Below, in pieces: positions 56,608 through 64,000 of a DNA stretch of 64,000 bases. Made by a program: the position numbers and the translations under genes. The stretch spans positions 124,001 through 188,000 of the forward strand of contig JAEPNO010000008.1 in assembly GCA_017643365.1 (NCBI GenBank), in the 5' to 3' direction. The notes under the pieces were generated by a model. It had not been told where the DNA came from and did no database searches. It worked only from the letters and a program-made list of their open reading frames with translations. This DNA comes from Balneolaceae bacterium (GTDB taxonomy: Bacteria > Bacteroidota > Rhodothermia > Balneolales > Balneolaceae). Each line of letters opens with the position of its first letter. Position 1 is the stretch's first letter.

Positions 56608-57396
56608 TCAGAACTTAAATTTGGGACAAAATTCTTTAAGAGGAAGCCCATTTTTTGAGCTTCCTTCTTCGGTATCAGAACGAAAGAGTTCCATCTCATA
56701 ATTAATGTGCTTCGGGTTATTATACCGAATTTGGAAATACACCTTTTTACCGCCGATCGTTCTTGAACAACGATTGATCTCTAGAATTGGGTCATGTTCA
56801 TTCAAATTCAAATGTTTTGCAATTTCTGAAGTCGCCAGAGAAGCAGAAATGGAATATCGCCCGGCTTTTATGGGGATGTCATATTCGTCTTCAAGAATCT
56901 CGTATATGGTTCGATGCTCCAAATCTTGATCAAGCAGCAAATGGCCATAACTGATCGGTAGCCACGTTTTATCGAAAGCCACCGGTGTTTGGTTGGCATA
57001 TCGAATTCGATCGAGACGCATTAATGCCTTTTCCGGCGGAATTTCTAGTATGGTGTTGATGCGTTCATCACCGTCAACTTTGCCATGCCATATTAGTTTA
57101 GAAGAACTTTTTAGCCCAGCCCGACGCATATCCTCGTTAAAATCGGTAAGCTGTACCAGGTTTGGTGTAGCAGGTTCATCCCGAACAAAAGCGCCCAGAC
57201 CTTGTTTTTTATAAATCAAGCCATCGTTTTCGAGTGATTTTAACGCCTGCCGAACGGTAATTCTACTCACCTTAAAATAATCGCATAATCGTTTTTCGGA
57301 TGGTAACTTGTCTCCGGCACTAAATTCTCCGGTGGAAATTTCGTTACGCAAGTGATCAGCTATTTGCTGATGTCGTGGAATGCTGGAATCAATCAA
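56608..57396 (-). CDS. GntR/HutC-family transcription regulator
   Basis: A 262-residue regulator with an N-terminal winged helix (about 5-73, LPSEKRLCDYFKVSRITVRQ) and a UTRA effector domain (about 92-235). Cysteines lie at 38 (in the DNA-binding domain), 210 and 257; a thiol-based sensing role is possible but unproven. It starts at TTG 57396, and the start is uncertain. A 22-bp palindrome lies at 57415-57436 between it and the divergent sulfur genes, so it probably controls them and itself. Confidence 0.88.
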   Translation of the reverse strand: MIDSSIPRHQQIADHLRNEISTGEFSAGDKLPSEKRLCDYFKVSRITVRQALKSLENDGLIYKKQGLGAFVRDEPATPNLVQLTDFNEDMRRAGLKSSSKLIWHGKVDGDERINTILEIPPEKALMRLDRIRYANQTPVAFDKTWLPISYGHLLLDQDLEHRTIYEILEDEYDIPIKAGRYSISASLATSEIAKHLNLNEHDPILEINRCSRTIGGKKVYFQIRYNNPKHINYEMELFRSDTEEGSSKNGLPLKEFCPKFKF

Positions 57397-57414
57397 AATA
57401 TTTTGGTGTTCTTC

Positions 57415-57436
57415 TTGTTATAACATGTTGTAACAA
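57415..57436. promoter_or_regulatory. 22-bp near-perfect palindromic GntR operator
   Basis: TTGTTATAACATGTTGTAACAA differs from its reverse complement only at one symmetric pair. It lies between the divergent GntR and YeeE genes, 18 bases from the GntR start codon. Confidence 0.8.
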
Positions 57437-57459
57437 GTTAACACTTCTTCTTATCCTTG
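57428..57459 (+). promoter_or_regulatory. Promoter of the sulfur operon, overlapping the operator
   Basis: TTG at 57428-57430, a 21-base spacer, then TATCCTTG at 57452-57459 (one mismatch from TAnnTTTG). The -33 box lies in the palindrome, so the bound regulator would block RNA polymerase. The expected transcript starts after 57459, which favours the ATG at 57493 over TTG 57457. Confidence 0.55.
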
Positions 57460-57492
57460 AGCAACAAAAAAAAATCAAACATCACACAAACA

Positions 57493-58056
57493 ATGTTAGA
57501 CTATTTATCACAACCTATGCCTTGGTACGTTGCAGGTCCGTTAATCGGGCTAACCCTGCCACTACTTTTGATTGTAGGAAACAAGACATTTGGAATTTCA
57601 TCGAGCTTTCAGCACATGTGTGCTGCGGTGTTACCTAAAAAGTTTCCTTATTTCGATTACGACTGGAAAACCAAAGGAAAATGGCATTTACAACTTTCAC
57701 TGGGAATAATTCTTGGTGGCGTGTTGGCCTCATTTTTTACGCCCAAAGGCTACACCATTCAATTAGCCGAAAGCACCGTTACTCACTTACGAGAACTCGG
57801 TATCACAAACTTCAGTGGATATGTTCCGGCTGAGTTATTCAACTGGGAAGTACTTGGCACCGCGCCGGGATTAATCATGCTGGTACTGGGCGGCTTATTA
57901 ATTGGATTTGGTACACGATATGCCTCGGGGTGTACATCAGGCCATGCTATTACAGGATTGGCTACGCTACAAAAAGCCTCACTGATTGCAGTAATCGGGT
58001 TTTTCATAGGCGGAATCATCAGTACCTATTTCCTTTTACCAATCATTTTAAACTAA
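57493..58056 (+). CDS. YeeE/YedE-family sulfur transporter subunit, first half
   Basis: A 187-residue membrane protein. The frame extends to a TTG at 57457, but the promoter position favours ATG 57493 (MLDYLSQPMPWYVAG). It has about five helices and the YASGCTSGHAITGLA cysteine motif of the first half of YeeE/YedE (TsuA-like) thiosulfate transporters. It pairs with the 135-residue protein downstream, 7 bases away, so together they are a split version of the usual single protein. The likely substrate is thiosulfate or another sulfane sulfur. Confidence 0.9.
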   Translation: MLDYLSQPMPWYVAGPLIGLTLPLLLIVGNKTFGISSSFQHMCAAVLPKKFPYFDYDWKTKGKWHLQLSLGIILGGVLASFFTPKGYTIQLAESTVTHLRELGITNFSGYVPAELFNWEVLGTAPGLIMLVLGGLLIGFGTRYASGCTSGHAITGLATLQKASLIAVIGFFIGGIISTYFLLPIILN

Positions 58057-58063
58057 GAGAAAC

Positions 58064-58471
58064 ATGAGATTTATAGCAGCAGGAATCATATTTGGATTTA
58101 TTCTGATCAAATCAGAAGTAGTATCGTGGTTTCGTATTCAGGAAATGTTTTTGTTCGATGCGTTTCACATGTACGGCGTAATTGGATCAGCCATTTTGGT
58201 TGGTCTTATCGGAACGCAGATCATCAAAAGATGGGATATCAAAGACATCGAGGGCAACGAAATTTCGATTAAACCTAAGGATAATACCCTAACAACCCGT
58301 TATATTATTGGTGGAACATTATTTGGCCTAGGTTGGGCGATTGTTGGAGCCTGCCCGGGACCGTTGTACGCCTTAATCGGAACAGGTTATTTGATTTTTA
58401 TTGTGCCTTTGTTAGCGGCAATTGCCGGGGCAGGGGTTTATGGAGTATTGCAAAGCAAACTCCCTCACTAA
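58064..58471 (+). CDS. YeeE/YedE-family (DUF6691) transporter subunit, second half
   Basis: A 135-residue membrane protein with about four helices and the second motif, VGACPGPLYALIGTGY, of YeeE/YedE transporters. It completes the split transporter with the preceding gene. It lies 26 bases before the CstB-like gene. Confidence 0.9.
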   Translation: MRFIAAGIIFGFILIKSEVVSWFRIQEMFLFDAFHMYGVIGSAILVGLIGTQIIKRWDIKDIEGNEISIKPKDNTLTTRYIIGGTLFGLGWAIVGACPGPLYALIGTGYLIFIVPLLAAIAGAGVYGVLQSKLPH

Positions 58472-58497
58472 TTTTTATAATTTACTAGGATAAGAAG

Positions 58498-59913
58498 ATG
58501 TTTTTTGAACAAATATTTGAAGAGAAGTTAGCGCAATATGCATACGTAATTGGTTGCCAGCGAAATGGACAAGCCATCGTGGTTGATCCGATGCGAGATA
58601 TCGAACGCTACGAAAAACTAGCTACAAAACATGGATTGAAAATTGTAGCTGTTGCTGAAACACATATCCACGCCGATTATTTGTCTGGAGTAAGAGAATT
58701 CGCTGAAAAAGGTGCCAAAGTGTATGTATCTGACGAAGGCGATGCCGATTGGAAATATGAGTACATCATTAATAGCGATTACGATTACCAGCTACTGAAA
58801 GATGGCGATGAATTCAACATCGGAAACATCAAGTTTACTACAGTGTACAGCCCCGGGCATACCCCTGAGCACGTTAGCTATTTAGTTACGGATGGTGCTT
58901 CAACCGATCAGCCCATGGGGATTCTTTCCGGCGACTTCGTATTTGTTGGGGATGTAGGCCGACCCGATTTGCTGGAAACAGCTGCCGGTCAAGCCGGTGC
59001 AATGGAAGGCTCCGCAAAAGTGATGTACAAAAGTCTGGAGAAGTTTAAAGCTTTACCGGAATATTTACAGCTTTGGCCCGGACATGGAGCCGGTTCTGCA
59101 TGTGGAAAAGCACTTGGAGCCGTACCGAAATCAACGGTTGGTTATGAGCAGAAGTTTAATCAATCGATTGCATCTGCTATCAACGAAAAAAGTTTTGTTG
59201 ATTTTATTTTAGATGGTCAGCCTGAACCACCACTCTATTTTGCTCGCATGAAGCGTGACAATAAACTTGGCCCAAGAGTTCTGGGTGAGTTACCTAAACC
59301 AAAGTACATGCCAATATCAGAGATTGTTGATGCTACAAGTGGCGATGATGCAGTTGTGATCGATACCCGAAATCGCACCGAGTATATGTCGGGACATTTG
59401 AAAGGATCCATTCTGGCTATCATGAACAAAACCTTCAATACCATTGCGGGTTCGTATGTAACCGACGAGCAGGATATCTATCTAATCATCGATGAGTCGA
59501 AAGTTGATGAAGCAGTGGTTGATTTGATCAGAATTGGGCTGGATAATATCAAAGGATTTGCTACACCTGCCGATTTAATCAACAGCGGTGTTGAACTGGA
59601 ATCAACAGAAACGGTAAATTTCGATCAGGTTGATGAACTACTTCAAAAAGGTGGTTATACCTTGTTGGACGTTCGTAAGAAAACCGAATATGACGAAGGT
59701 CACGGCGAAGGAGCTTTAAATATTGCGCATACTCGCTTACTAGATCGAATGGATGAAGTGCCAACCGATCAACCTGTGATCGTGCACTGTAAATCAGGAG
59801 CAAGGGCTTCTGCAGCGAGTTCACTACTCGAAAGAAAAGGTCATACTGTATATTATGTAGATGACTTGGTGGAGCCTTGGTTAGAGCGTACCAACCGATT
59901 GGTACAGGCATAA
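58498..59913 (+). CDS. CstB-like persulfide dioxygenase/sulfurtransferase
   Basis: A 471-residue protein. The N-terminal metallo-beta-lactamase domain (1-235) carries the non-heme iron ligands of persulfide dioxygenases: His56 and His58 (THIHADYLSG), His121 (PGHTPEH), Asp152 (GDVGRPD) and His196 (WPGHGAG). A first rhodanese domain (about 280-360) has no catalytic Cys. The second (about 375-465) has the active HCKSGARA loop (Cys431). The same domain order is found in Staphylococcus CstB. It oxidises low-molecular-weight persulfides to sulfite or thiosulfate. It lies between the split YeeE transporter and TauE. Confidence 0.9.
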   Translation: MFFEQIFEEKLAQYAYVIGCQRNGQAIVVDPMRDIERYEKLATKHGLKIVAVAETHIHADYLSGVREFAEKGAKVYVSDEGDADWKYEYIINSDYDYQLLKDGDEFNIGNIKFTTVYSPGHTPEHVSYLVTDGASTDQPMGILSGDFVFVGDVGRPDLLETAAGQAGAMEGSAKVMYKSLEKFKALPEYLQLWPGHGAGSACGKALGAVPKSTVGYEQKFNQSIASAINEKSFVDFILDGQPEPPLYFARMKRDNKLGPRVLGELPKPKYMPISEIVDATSGDDAVVIDTRNRTEYMSGHLKGSILAIMNKTFNTIAGSYVTDEQDIYLIIDESKVDEAVVDLIRIGLDNIKGFATPADLINSGVELESTETVNFDQVDELLQKGGYTLLDVRKKTEYDEGHGEGALNIAHTRLLDRMDEVPTDQPVIVHCKSGARASAASSLLERKGHTVYYVDDLVEPWLERTNRLVQA

Positions 59914-59914
59914 T

Positions 59915-60670
59915 ATGTTTTGGGCTCTTTTGGGTGCTCTTTTAATCGGAATTTCACTGGGGCTGCTTGGCTCCGGTGGTTCCATTTTAACGGTACCTGT
60001 ACTCGTTTATCTAGTAGGAGAACCGGAAAAAGTAGCTATCGCAGAATCGCTCGGAATCGTTGCTGCAATCAGCATGGTTGGCATGATTCCCTATGCAGTT
60101 CGCAAAGAAGTTGACTGGAAAAGTGTCATCTATTTTGGGATACCCGGTATGGCTGGAACTTATGGTGGCGCGGCTTTATCCAGCTATCTAAGTGGAACAA
60201 CTCAGTTACTGATCTTTGCCGTTGTGATGATTCTCGCAGCCGGAATGATGATCAAAAATGGAGGGGCAGCCGATCCAGAGAAAAAGTTCAATGTTTCTAA
60301 GTATGTGTTGATTGCTGAAGGCCTTGTTGTTGGCGTGATTACCGGTTTAGTAGGCGTTGGTGGCGGTTTTTTAATAATCCCCGCTCTTGTACTCGTGGCC
60401 GGACTTGATATGAGAGTTGCCGTTGGAACAAGTCTTTTTATTATCGCTGCAAAGAGCAGTTTGGGCTTTTATAAATACCTCGACGTACTTAAGTCGGAAA
60501 GTCTGGACGTAAATTGGGAGCTTCTCGGGATCTTTACCGTGGTTGGAATCATCGGTAGTTTTGTTGGCGGAAGAGTTGGGCGCTACGTCCCTCAAAAAAC
60601 CCTGAAAAAAGGCTTCGGCTATTTTCTGGTGGTGATGGGAGTCTATATTCTAGGATCGAATATTTTGTGA
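59915..60670 (+). CDS. TauE/SafE family sulfite/sulfonate exporter
   Basis: A 251-residue membrane protein with about eight helices and two repeats that show GLLGSGGSILTVPVLVYL and GLVGVGGGFLIIPALVLVAG, the paired motif of TauE/SafE. It is encoded one base after the CstB-like gene and ends the sulfur operon. In Staphylococcus cst operons TauE is likewise linked to CstB and is thought to export sulfite, which fits the product of a persulfide dioxygenase. Confidence 0.9.
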   Translation: MFWALLGALLIGISLGLLGSGGSILTVPVLVYLVGEPEKVAIAESLGIVAAISMVGMIPYAVRKEVDWKSVIYFGIPGMAGTYGGAALSSYLSGTTQLLIFAVVMILAAGMMIKNGGAADPEKKFNVSKYVLIAEGLVVGVITGLVGVGGGFLIIPALVLVAGLDMRVAVGTSLFIIAAKSSLGFYKYLDVLKSESLDVNWELLGIFTVVGIIGSFVGGRVGRYVPQKTLKKGFGYFLVVMGVYILGSNIL

Positions 60671-60703
60671 TTCCGTGTTTTTGTGGCAATAAAACAATAT
60701 TAC

Positions 60704-60736
60704 CCAGAAACCAGAAACCAGAAACCAGAAACCAGA
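60704..60736. repeat. CCAGAAA heptanucleotide tandem repeat
   Basis: Four complete CCAGAAA units and a partial fifth lie between the convergent TauE and APC genes. It is a slippage-prone simple repeat with no obvious gene. Confidence 0.85.
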
Positions 60737-60738
60737 TT

Positions 60739-62037
60739 TTAATTTCCACGACTGCCAATCCAATACAGCCCACTACCAACAACAATAAACAAAACCGTCA
60801 TCCAGATGTTGGTAAAGCTGACTTGAAACATCAGCCAGACGCAAGCAAGAATTCCGAGAATCGGGATGAGATAACCGCCTTTCAACACAAAGCTATTTTC
60901 GGATTTAAACTTTGATCGGAGTTTGGGGATAGCCGCACACGTAATGATATAAAGAAACAAACGTGATAATACCGTCATAGCTGCAAGCACGGTGAAAGAA
61001 CTCATCGCGGCGCCAACAAAGGCAATCCCACCAAAAAAGAGAACCGAATTTGAAGGAGTAAGTAGTTTGGGATGAACCTTACCAAACCAGCCGGGTAGCG
61101 ATTTATCCAAAGCCAGAGCATAGGTTAGTCGTGGTGATGAAAACATATTACTCATCAAATTAGCTGTTACGGAAGTCACAATTCCGATCATCAGAATAAT
61201 GGCTCCAAATTCTCCAAAAAGAGCAGATGAAGCATCCAATAACGGTGATTCAGAAGAAGCCAAATCGGGAACAGCAGCTTCGGCAACCAGTTGAATCAGC
61301 ATATATAAAATCACGATGGAGACTAAGCCTAGAATCAACGCTTTCGGCATGTCCTTTTCGGGATTTTTAGTCTCACCGGCAGGAACGACTCCGCCTTCAA
61401 ATCCCACAAATGCATAGATAAGCAAAAGAGTGGCAGCGCCCAGATTAGTAAAAGAAGGAGCGGTTTGTGCAAAACTTGGAACTACTTCTGATCCCAACAT
61501 CACCAAACCACCAAAGACCAGCAGGATCAAAACCGAGAATTTGATCACCGTAAAAACTGCCAACGATCGAATGGATTCTACCGAGCCGAGTACATTCACG
61601 AAAGTGAGTCCACCACAAACCAAGGCCAGGGCAATTAAACGACCAATTCCCTCACCTGCGGGAGCAAAAAAGTAACCAATGCTTTCTACCAAAAGAACGG
61701 AGTTGGCCGAGAAGGAAATGAGTCGGGCCATGTAGTACAGCCACCCACTTTGGAAACCAATGAACGAACCAAAAGCTTCGGTTCCATATCGCACAGGACC
61801 GCCTGTTCCACGAAAATAAGAGCCAGCTTCGGCAAAACTGAGGATTACGGGGAGTATCAATAAAGCGCAAATGGCATACACCCACACGCTGTAATCGCCG
61901 GCAAGTGCTGAAGCTCCGCTTGGTAATCCGAAAATCCCCGCTCCAATTAAGCCATTTACAACCAACAGCCAAATTCCCCACATGCCTAGTTGACGTGGTA
62001 ATTTCTCGTTTTGAAAAGAAGTAGATTGATTTTGCAT
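60739..62037 (-). CDS. APC superfamily amino acid permease
   Basis: A 432-residue transporter with about 12 helices. The start at ATG 62037 (MQNQSTSFQNEKLPRQLGMW) is preferred. A longer frame reaches 62160, but its extra residues come from repeat DNA. The first-helix region GLIGAGIFGLPS is the expected Gly-rich substrate motif, and GGPVRYGTEAFG is also typical. The substrate, probably an amino acid or amine, is not known. It is convergent with the sulfur operon. Confidence 0.9.
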   Translation of the reverse strand: MQNQSTSFQNEKLPRQLGMWGIWLLVVNGLIGAGIFGLPSGASALAGDYSVWVYAICALLILPVILSFAEAGSYFRGTGGPVRYGTEAFGSFIGFQSGWLYYMARLISFSANSVLLVESIGYFFAPAGEGIGRLIALALVCGGLTFVNVLGSVESIRSLAVFTVIKFSVLILLVFGGLVMLGSEVVPSFAQTAPSFTNLGAATLLLIYAFVGFEGGVVPAGETKNPEKDMPKALILGLVSIVILYMLIQLVAEAAVPDLASSESPLLDASSALFGEFGAIILMIGIVTSVTANLMSNMFSSPRLTYALALDKSLPGWFGKVHPKLLTPSNSVLFFGGIAFVGAAMSSFTVLAAMTVLSRLFLYIITCAAIPKLRSKFKSENSFVLKGGYLIPILGILACVWLMFQVSFTNIWMTVLFIVVGSGLYWIGSRGN

Positions 62038-62060
62038 GGGCAGAATGTAGAAGATTTTGA

Positions 62061-62120
62061 GAACAGATGAACAAATGAACAATTGAACAGTTGAACAGTT
62101 GAACTTCGAATATTCGAACT
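62061..62120. repeat. 8-bp-period ACAnnTGA repeat
   Basis: Five near-perfect units (ACAGATGA, ACAAATGA, ACAATTGA, ACAGTTGA, ACAGTTGA) end in ACTTCGA. The same repeat family occurs at 162-206. It lies in the leader of the APC gene. Confidence 0.85.
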
Positions 62121-62229
62121 CAAATAACCAATAACCATTAACCAAAACCCAAGTGGTCACAAAATTTTACTATTGTGAGTGCGGATGTCAGTTATTTTCG
62201 AGTACAAAATCTAAGCTAACCATTCAGGT

Positions 62230-64000
62230 ATGAATACATCTCGATCGATCAGTATTGTCTTTCTTTTGTTTTTCTTGCTGATGAACAGCCAAGAACTGTA
62301 TGCATTTCAAAGCTATGGTTCGGTTGAGAAGAGCATTCAATCGGTGAAGCTTAGTAACAGCGAGCAGCTTGATTTCAGATTCGACGGGCAGTTAAATGAA
62401 TCGTTTTGGCAGAGCATTCCTGCAGCAACCGGCTTTCGGCAGCAAGCGCCCATAGAGGGTGATCCGGCGACGGAAAAAACGGAAGTCCGTATCGCTTACG
62501 ATGATAAAAACTTATACATCGGTGTGATTTTGTTCGACACCGAGCCCGATCAAATTAAAGCGTTTCAGAAACGAAGAGATCAACGTATTACGGCAGACGA
62601 ACGCTTTGTGTGGATTTTCGACACCTTCAACGATCAACGGAATGCTTATTTCATGGAGATCAACCCAAACGGGATGCGAACGGATGGATTGGTGAGTACC
62701 GGTCAGGGCGGAGGGATCAATCTGAGTTGGGATGGAATCTGGGATGCGAGAACTTATATTGGAGAATTTGGCTGGTCGGCAGAGATTAAAATCCCTTTCA
62801 GTTCGCTAAATTTTGATGAAAACAGCTCGCAATGGGGCGTGAACTTTATGCGTGTTATCCGCAGAAAAAATGAAACCGCACTTTGGACCGGGTTTCGACG
62901 AAATCAAGGGCTTGCGCGACCACAAAATGCCGGAGTGCTCACCGGTTTGGAAGATGTTTCACAAGGCTTGGGTTTGGAAGTGGTGCCCTTTGGGATTTTG
63001 AGTGCAAACAAAGAAGTCGTAGAAACGAGTTCATCCACCGAAATTAGCCCGGATGCCGGGGTAGACATCAATTATAGTATTACGCCGAGTTTAAAAGCGT
63101 CGCTTACTTTTAACACCGATTTTGCCGAAGCAGAAGTAGATCAGCGACAAGTAAACTTATCTCGATTTGCGATCGCCTTTCCCGAGCAACGCGATTTCTT
63201 TCTGGAGGGAGCGAATATTTATTCATTTGCGCCAAGCAGTGGAATCGATCCATACTTCAGTCGCAGAATAGGTTTGAATGAAGGAAATCCGATTCCGATC
63301 ACTTTTGGCGCTCGTTTGTTGGGAAATGTCGGAAAAAATAACCTGGCACTCTTACAGGCTCGAACAAGAGAAAGTGGTACAAATAGCGCTGAGAATTTTA
63401 CAGTCGCTCGAGTAAAACGAAATATTGGAACGGAAAGCACGATTGGATTTATCTACACACGAAGGTCCGAAGATGTATTATTCTTAGGAGAAAATGATTT
63501 TTCTGAAGGGTTACAAACATTTGGTTCAGATTTAGAGCTTGCTACCTCTTCCTTTTTAGGGGATAAAAACCTTCAATTTCAGGCATTTTTTGTATTTCAC
63601 AATGCCAATTCAGCTTTAAATGAATCATCTGATTTTTTGGATCGTTCTTCACGCGGATTACGCCTGAATTTTCCGAATCGTCCATGGTTTGGGCATGTTT
63701 CTTACCGTGAGTTTGGGGATGCGTTTGATCCGGCGGTTGGGTTCGCACGACGTGTTGGCTTCCGGCGATTGCAACCCTCAATAGGATTTGCTCCACAGTT
63801 TTCTAACAGCGATGTAATCGAACAAGTGGAGTGGGGAATTCGCTTTGAACATTTGATGGATTTAGACTTCACTTTACTCACTCAGGATTTAGTGTTTACC
63901 CTTGGCGAAGTGCAATTTTCATCCGGAGAACAAATATCCGTAGATGTTGCTCGAAATTATGAGCTATTGGAAGTGCCTTTCGATATTCTACGTGATGGTA
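62230..64000 (+). CDS. DUF5916/CBM9-like outer-membrane protein (5' part)
   Basis: An open frame runs off the window end, so only the first ~590 codons are seen. A signal peptide (MNTSRSISIVFLLFFLLMNS) is followed by a family 9-like carbohydrate-binding fold (about 45-235: FDGQLNESFWQSIPAATGF, VWIFDTFNDQRNAYFMEIN) and then the DUF5916 beta-barrel-like region (LTFNTDFAEAEVDQRQVNLS; FPEQRDFFLEGANIYSF). Members are common outer-membrane proteins in Bacteroidota; the function is unknown. The ATG at 62230 follows an AGG-type site. Confidence 0.88.
   Translation, partial: MNTSRSISIVFLLFFLLMNSQELYAFQSYGSVEKSIQSVKLSNSEQLDFRFDGQLNESFWQSIPAATGFRQQAPIEGDPATEKTEVRIAYDDKNLYIGVILFDTEPDQIKAFQKRRDQRITADERFVWIFDTFNDQRNAYFMEINPNGMRTDGLVSTGQGGGINLSWDGIWDARTYIGEFGWSAEIKIPFSSLNFDENSSQWGVNFMRVIRRKNETALWTGFRRNQGLARPQNAGVLTGLEDVSQGLGLEVVPFGILSANKEVVETSSSTEISPDAGVDINYSITPSLKASLTFNTDFAEAEVDQRQVNLSRFAIAFPEQRDFFLEGANIYSFAPSSGIDPYFSRRIGLNEGNPIPITFGARLLGNVGKNNLALLQARTRESGTNSAENFTVARVKRNIGTESTIGFIYTRRSEDVLFLGENDFSEGLQTFGSDLELATSSFLGDKNLQFQAFFVFHNANSALNESSDFLDRSSRGLRLNFPNRPWFGHVSYREFGDAFDPAVGFARRVGFRRLQPSIGFAPQFSNSDVIEQVEWGIRFEHLMDLDFTLLTQDLVFTLGEVQFSSGEQISVDVARNYELLEVPFDILRDG

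Noticed and set aside
62038-62160. Longer start of the APC permease
   Set aside because: The extra codons are translated from the 8-bp repeat and an AT-rich leader.

Overview
The window reads as chromosomal DNA of a Balneolaceae-like bacterium (Balneolota/Bacteroidota group; phylum-level inference only). The reasons are: promoters of the TTG-N19-22-TAnnTTTG type in front of ettA and of a kinase gene; a type A C-terminal sorting domain (NYPNPFNPATTISF) on a DUF1501 protein; a DUF1800/DUF1501 pair; a single-chain glycine dehydrogenase; many PAS/HisKA_2 kinases; moderate-to-low GC; and short intergenic repeats of the kind scattered in these genomes. No tRNA, prophage, insertion sequence or CRISPR array was recognised. 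The first ~45 bases look like the 3' end of a 23S rRNA gene.

Layout. 1-2.8 kb is a low-density, AT-rich accessory patch: an rRNA tail, interspersed repeats, three copies of a decayed coding tail, and small membrane, lipoprotein and LuxR-type genes. 2.9-8.3 kb holds ettA and two convergent HisKA_2 histidine kinases. 8.4-15.0 kb holds a PD40-amidohydrolase, an unknown lipoprotein and a CoA-transferase. 15.1-24.0 kb holds a minus-strand operon (PDZ protein, NEW3-type anchored protein, ABC ATPase, two paralogous permeases) divergent from a HisKA-type kinase/OmpR regulator pair. 24.0-27.8 kb is a 1261-residue kinase with eight PAS domains. 27.9-33.4 kb is a translationally coupled chain (UMF1-type transporter, two bacterial PH proteins, ArsN2-like acetyltransferase) running into an arsenic module (arsR, DUF6428-like protein, arsC) with two matching operators.

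34.1-37.3 kb encodes two exported beta-propeller-like proteins, one with a Met/His-rich insert. 37.5-42.2 kb holds gcvP, a small membrane protein and an M20 peptidase. 42.2-43.0 kb is an array of ~78-bp hairpin repeats that encloses a GxxExxY (PD-(D/E)XK-like) gene. 43.0-46.2 kb is a tight operon of glutamine-synthetase-like, aminoglycoside-phosphotransferase-like and HAD proteins, probably an uncharacterised gamma-glutamylation pathway. 46.8-52.8 kb holds DUF1800/DUF1501, OsmC, a metallophosphatase/glycosyltransferase pair and DinB. 52.9-56.5 kb is an M16 peptidase pair, one member with the zinc motif and one without.

56.6-60.7 kb is a sulfur module: a GntR/HutC regulator, a 22-bp near-perfect palindrome, a split YeeE/YedE transporter, a CstB-like persulfide dioxygenase-rhodanese and a TauE/SafE exporter. 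The window closes with an APC permease and the 5' part of a DUF5916 outer-membrane-type gene that runs off the end.

Most interesting for follow-up: the hairpin array around the GxxExxY gene; the GS-kinase-HAD operon; the GntR-controlled CstB/YeeE module with its palindrome; and the ars module, whose operators abut start codons and whose proteins end in Cys-Cys but which has no recognisable arsenite pump.
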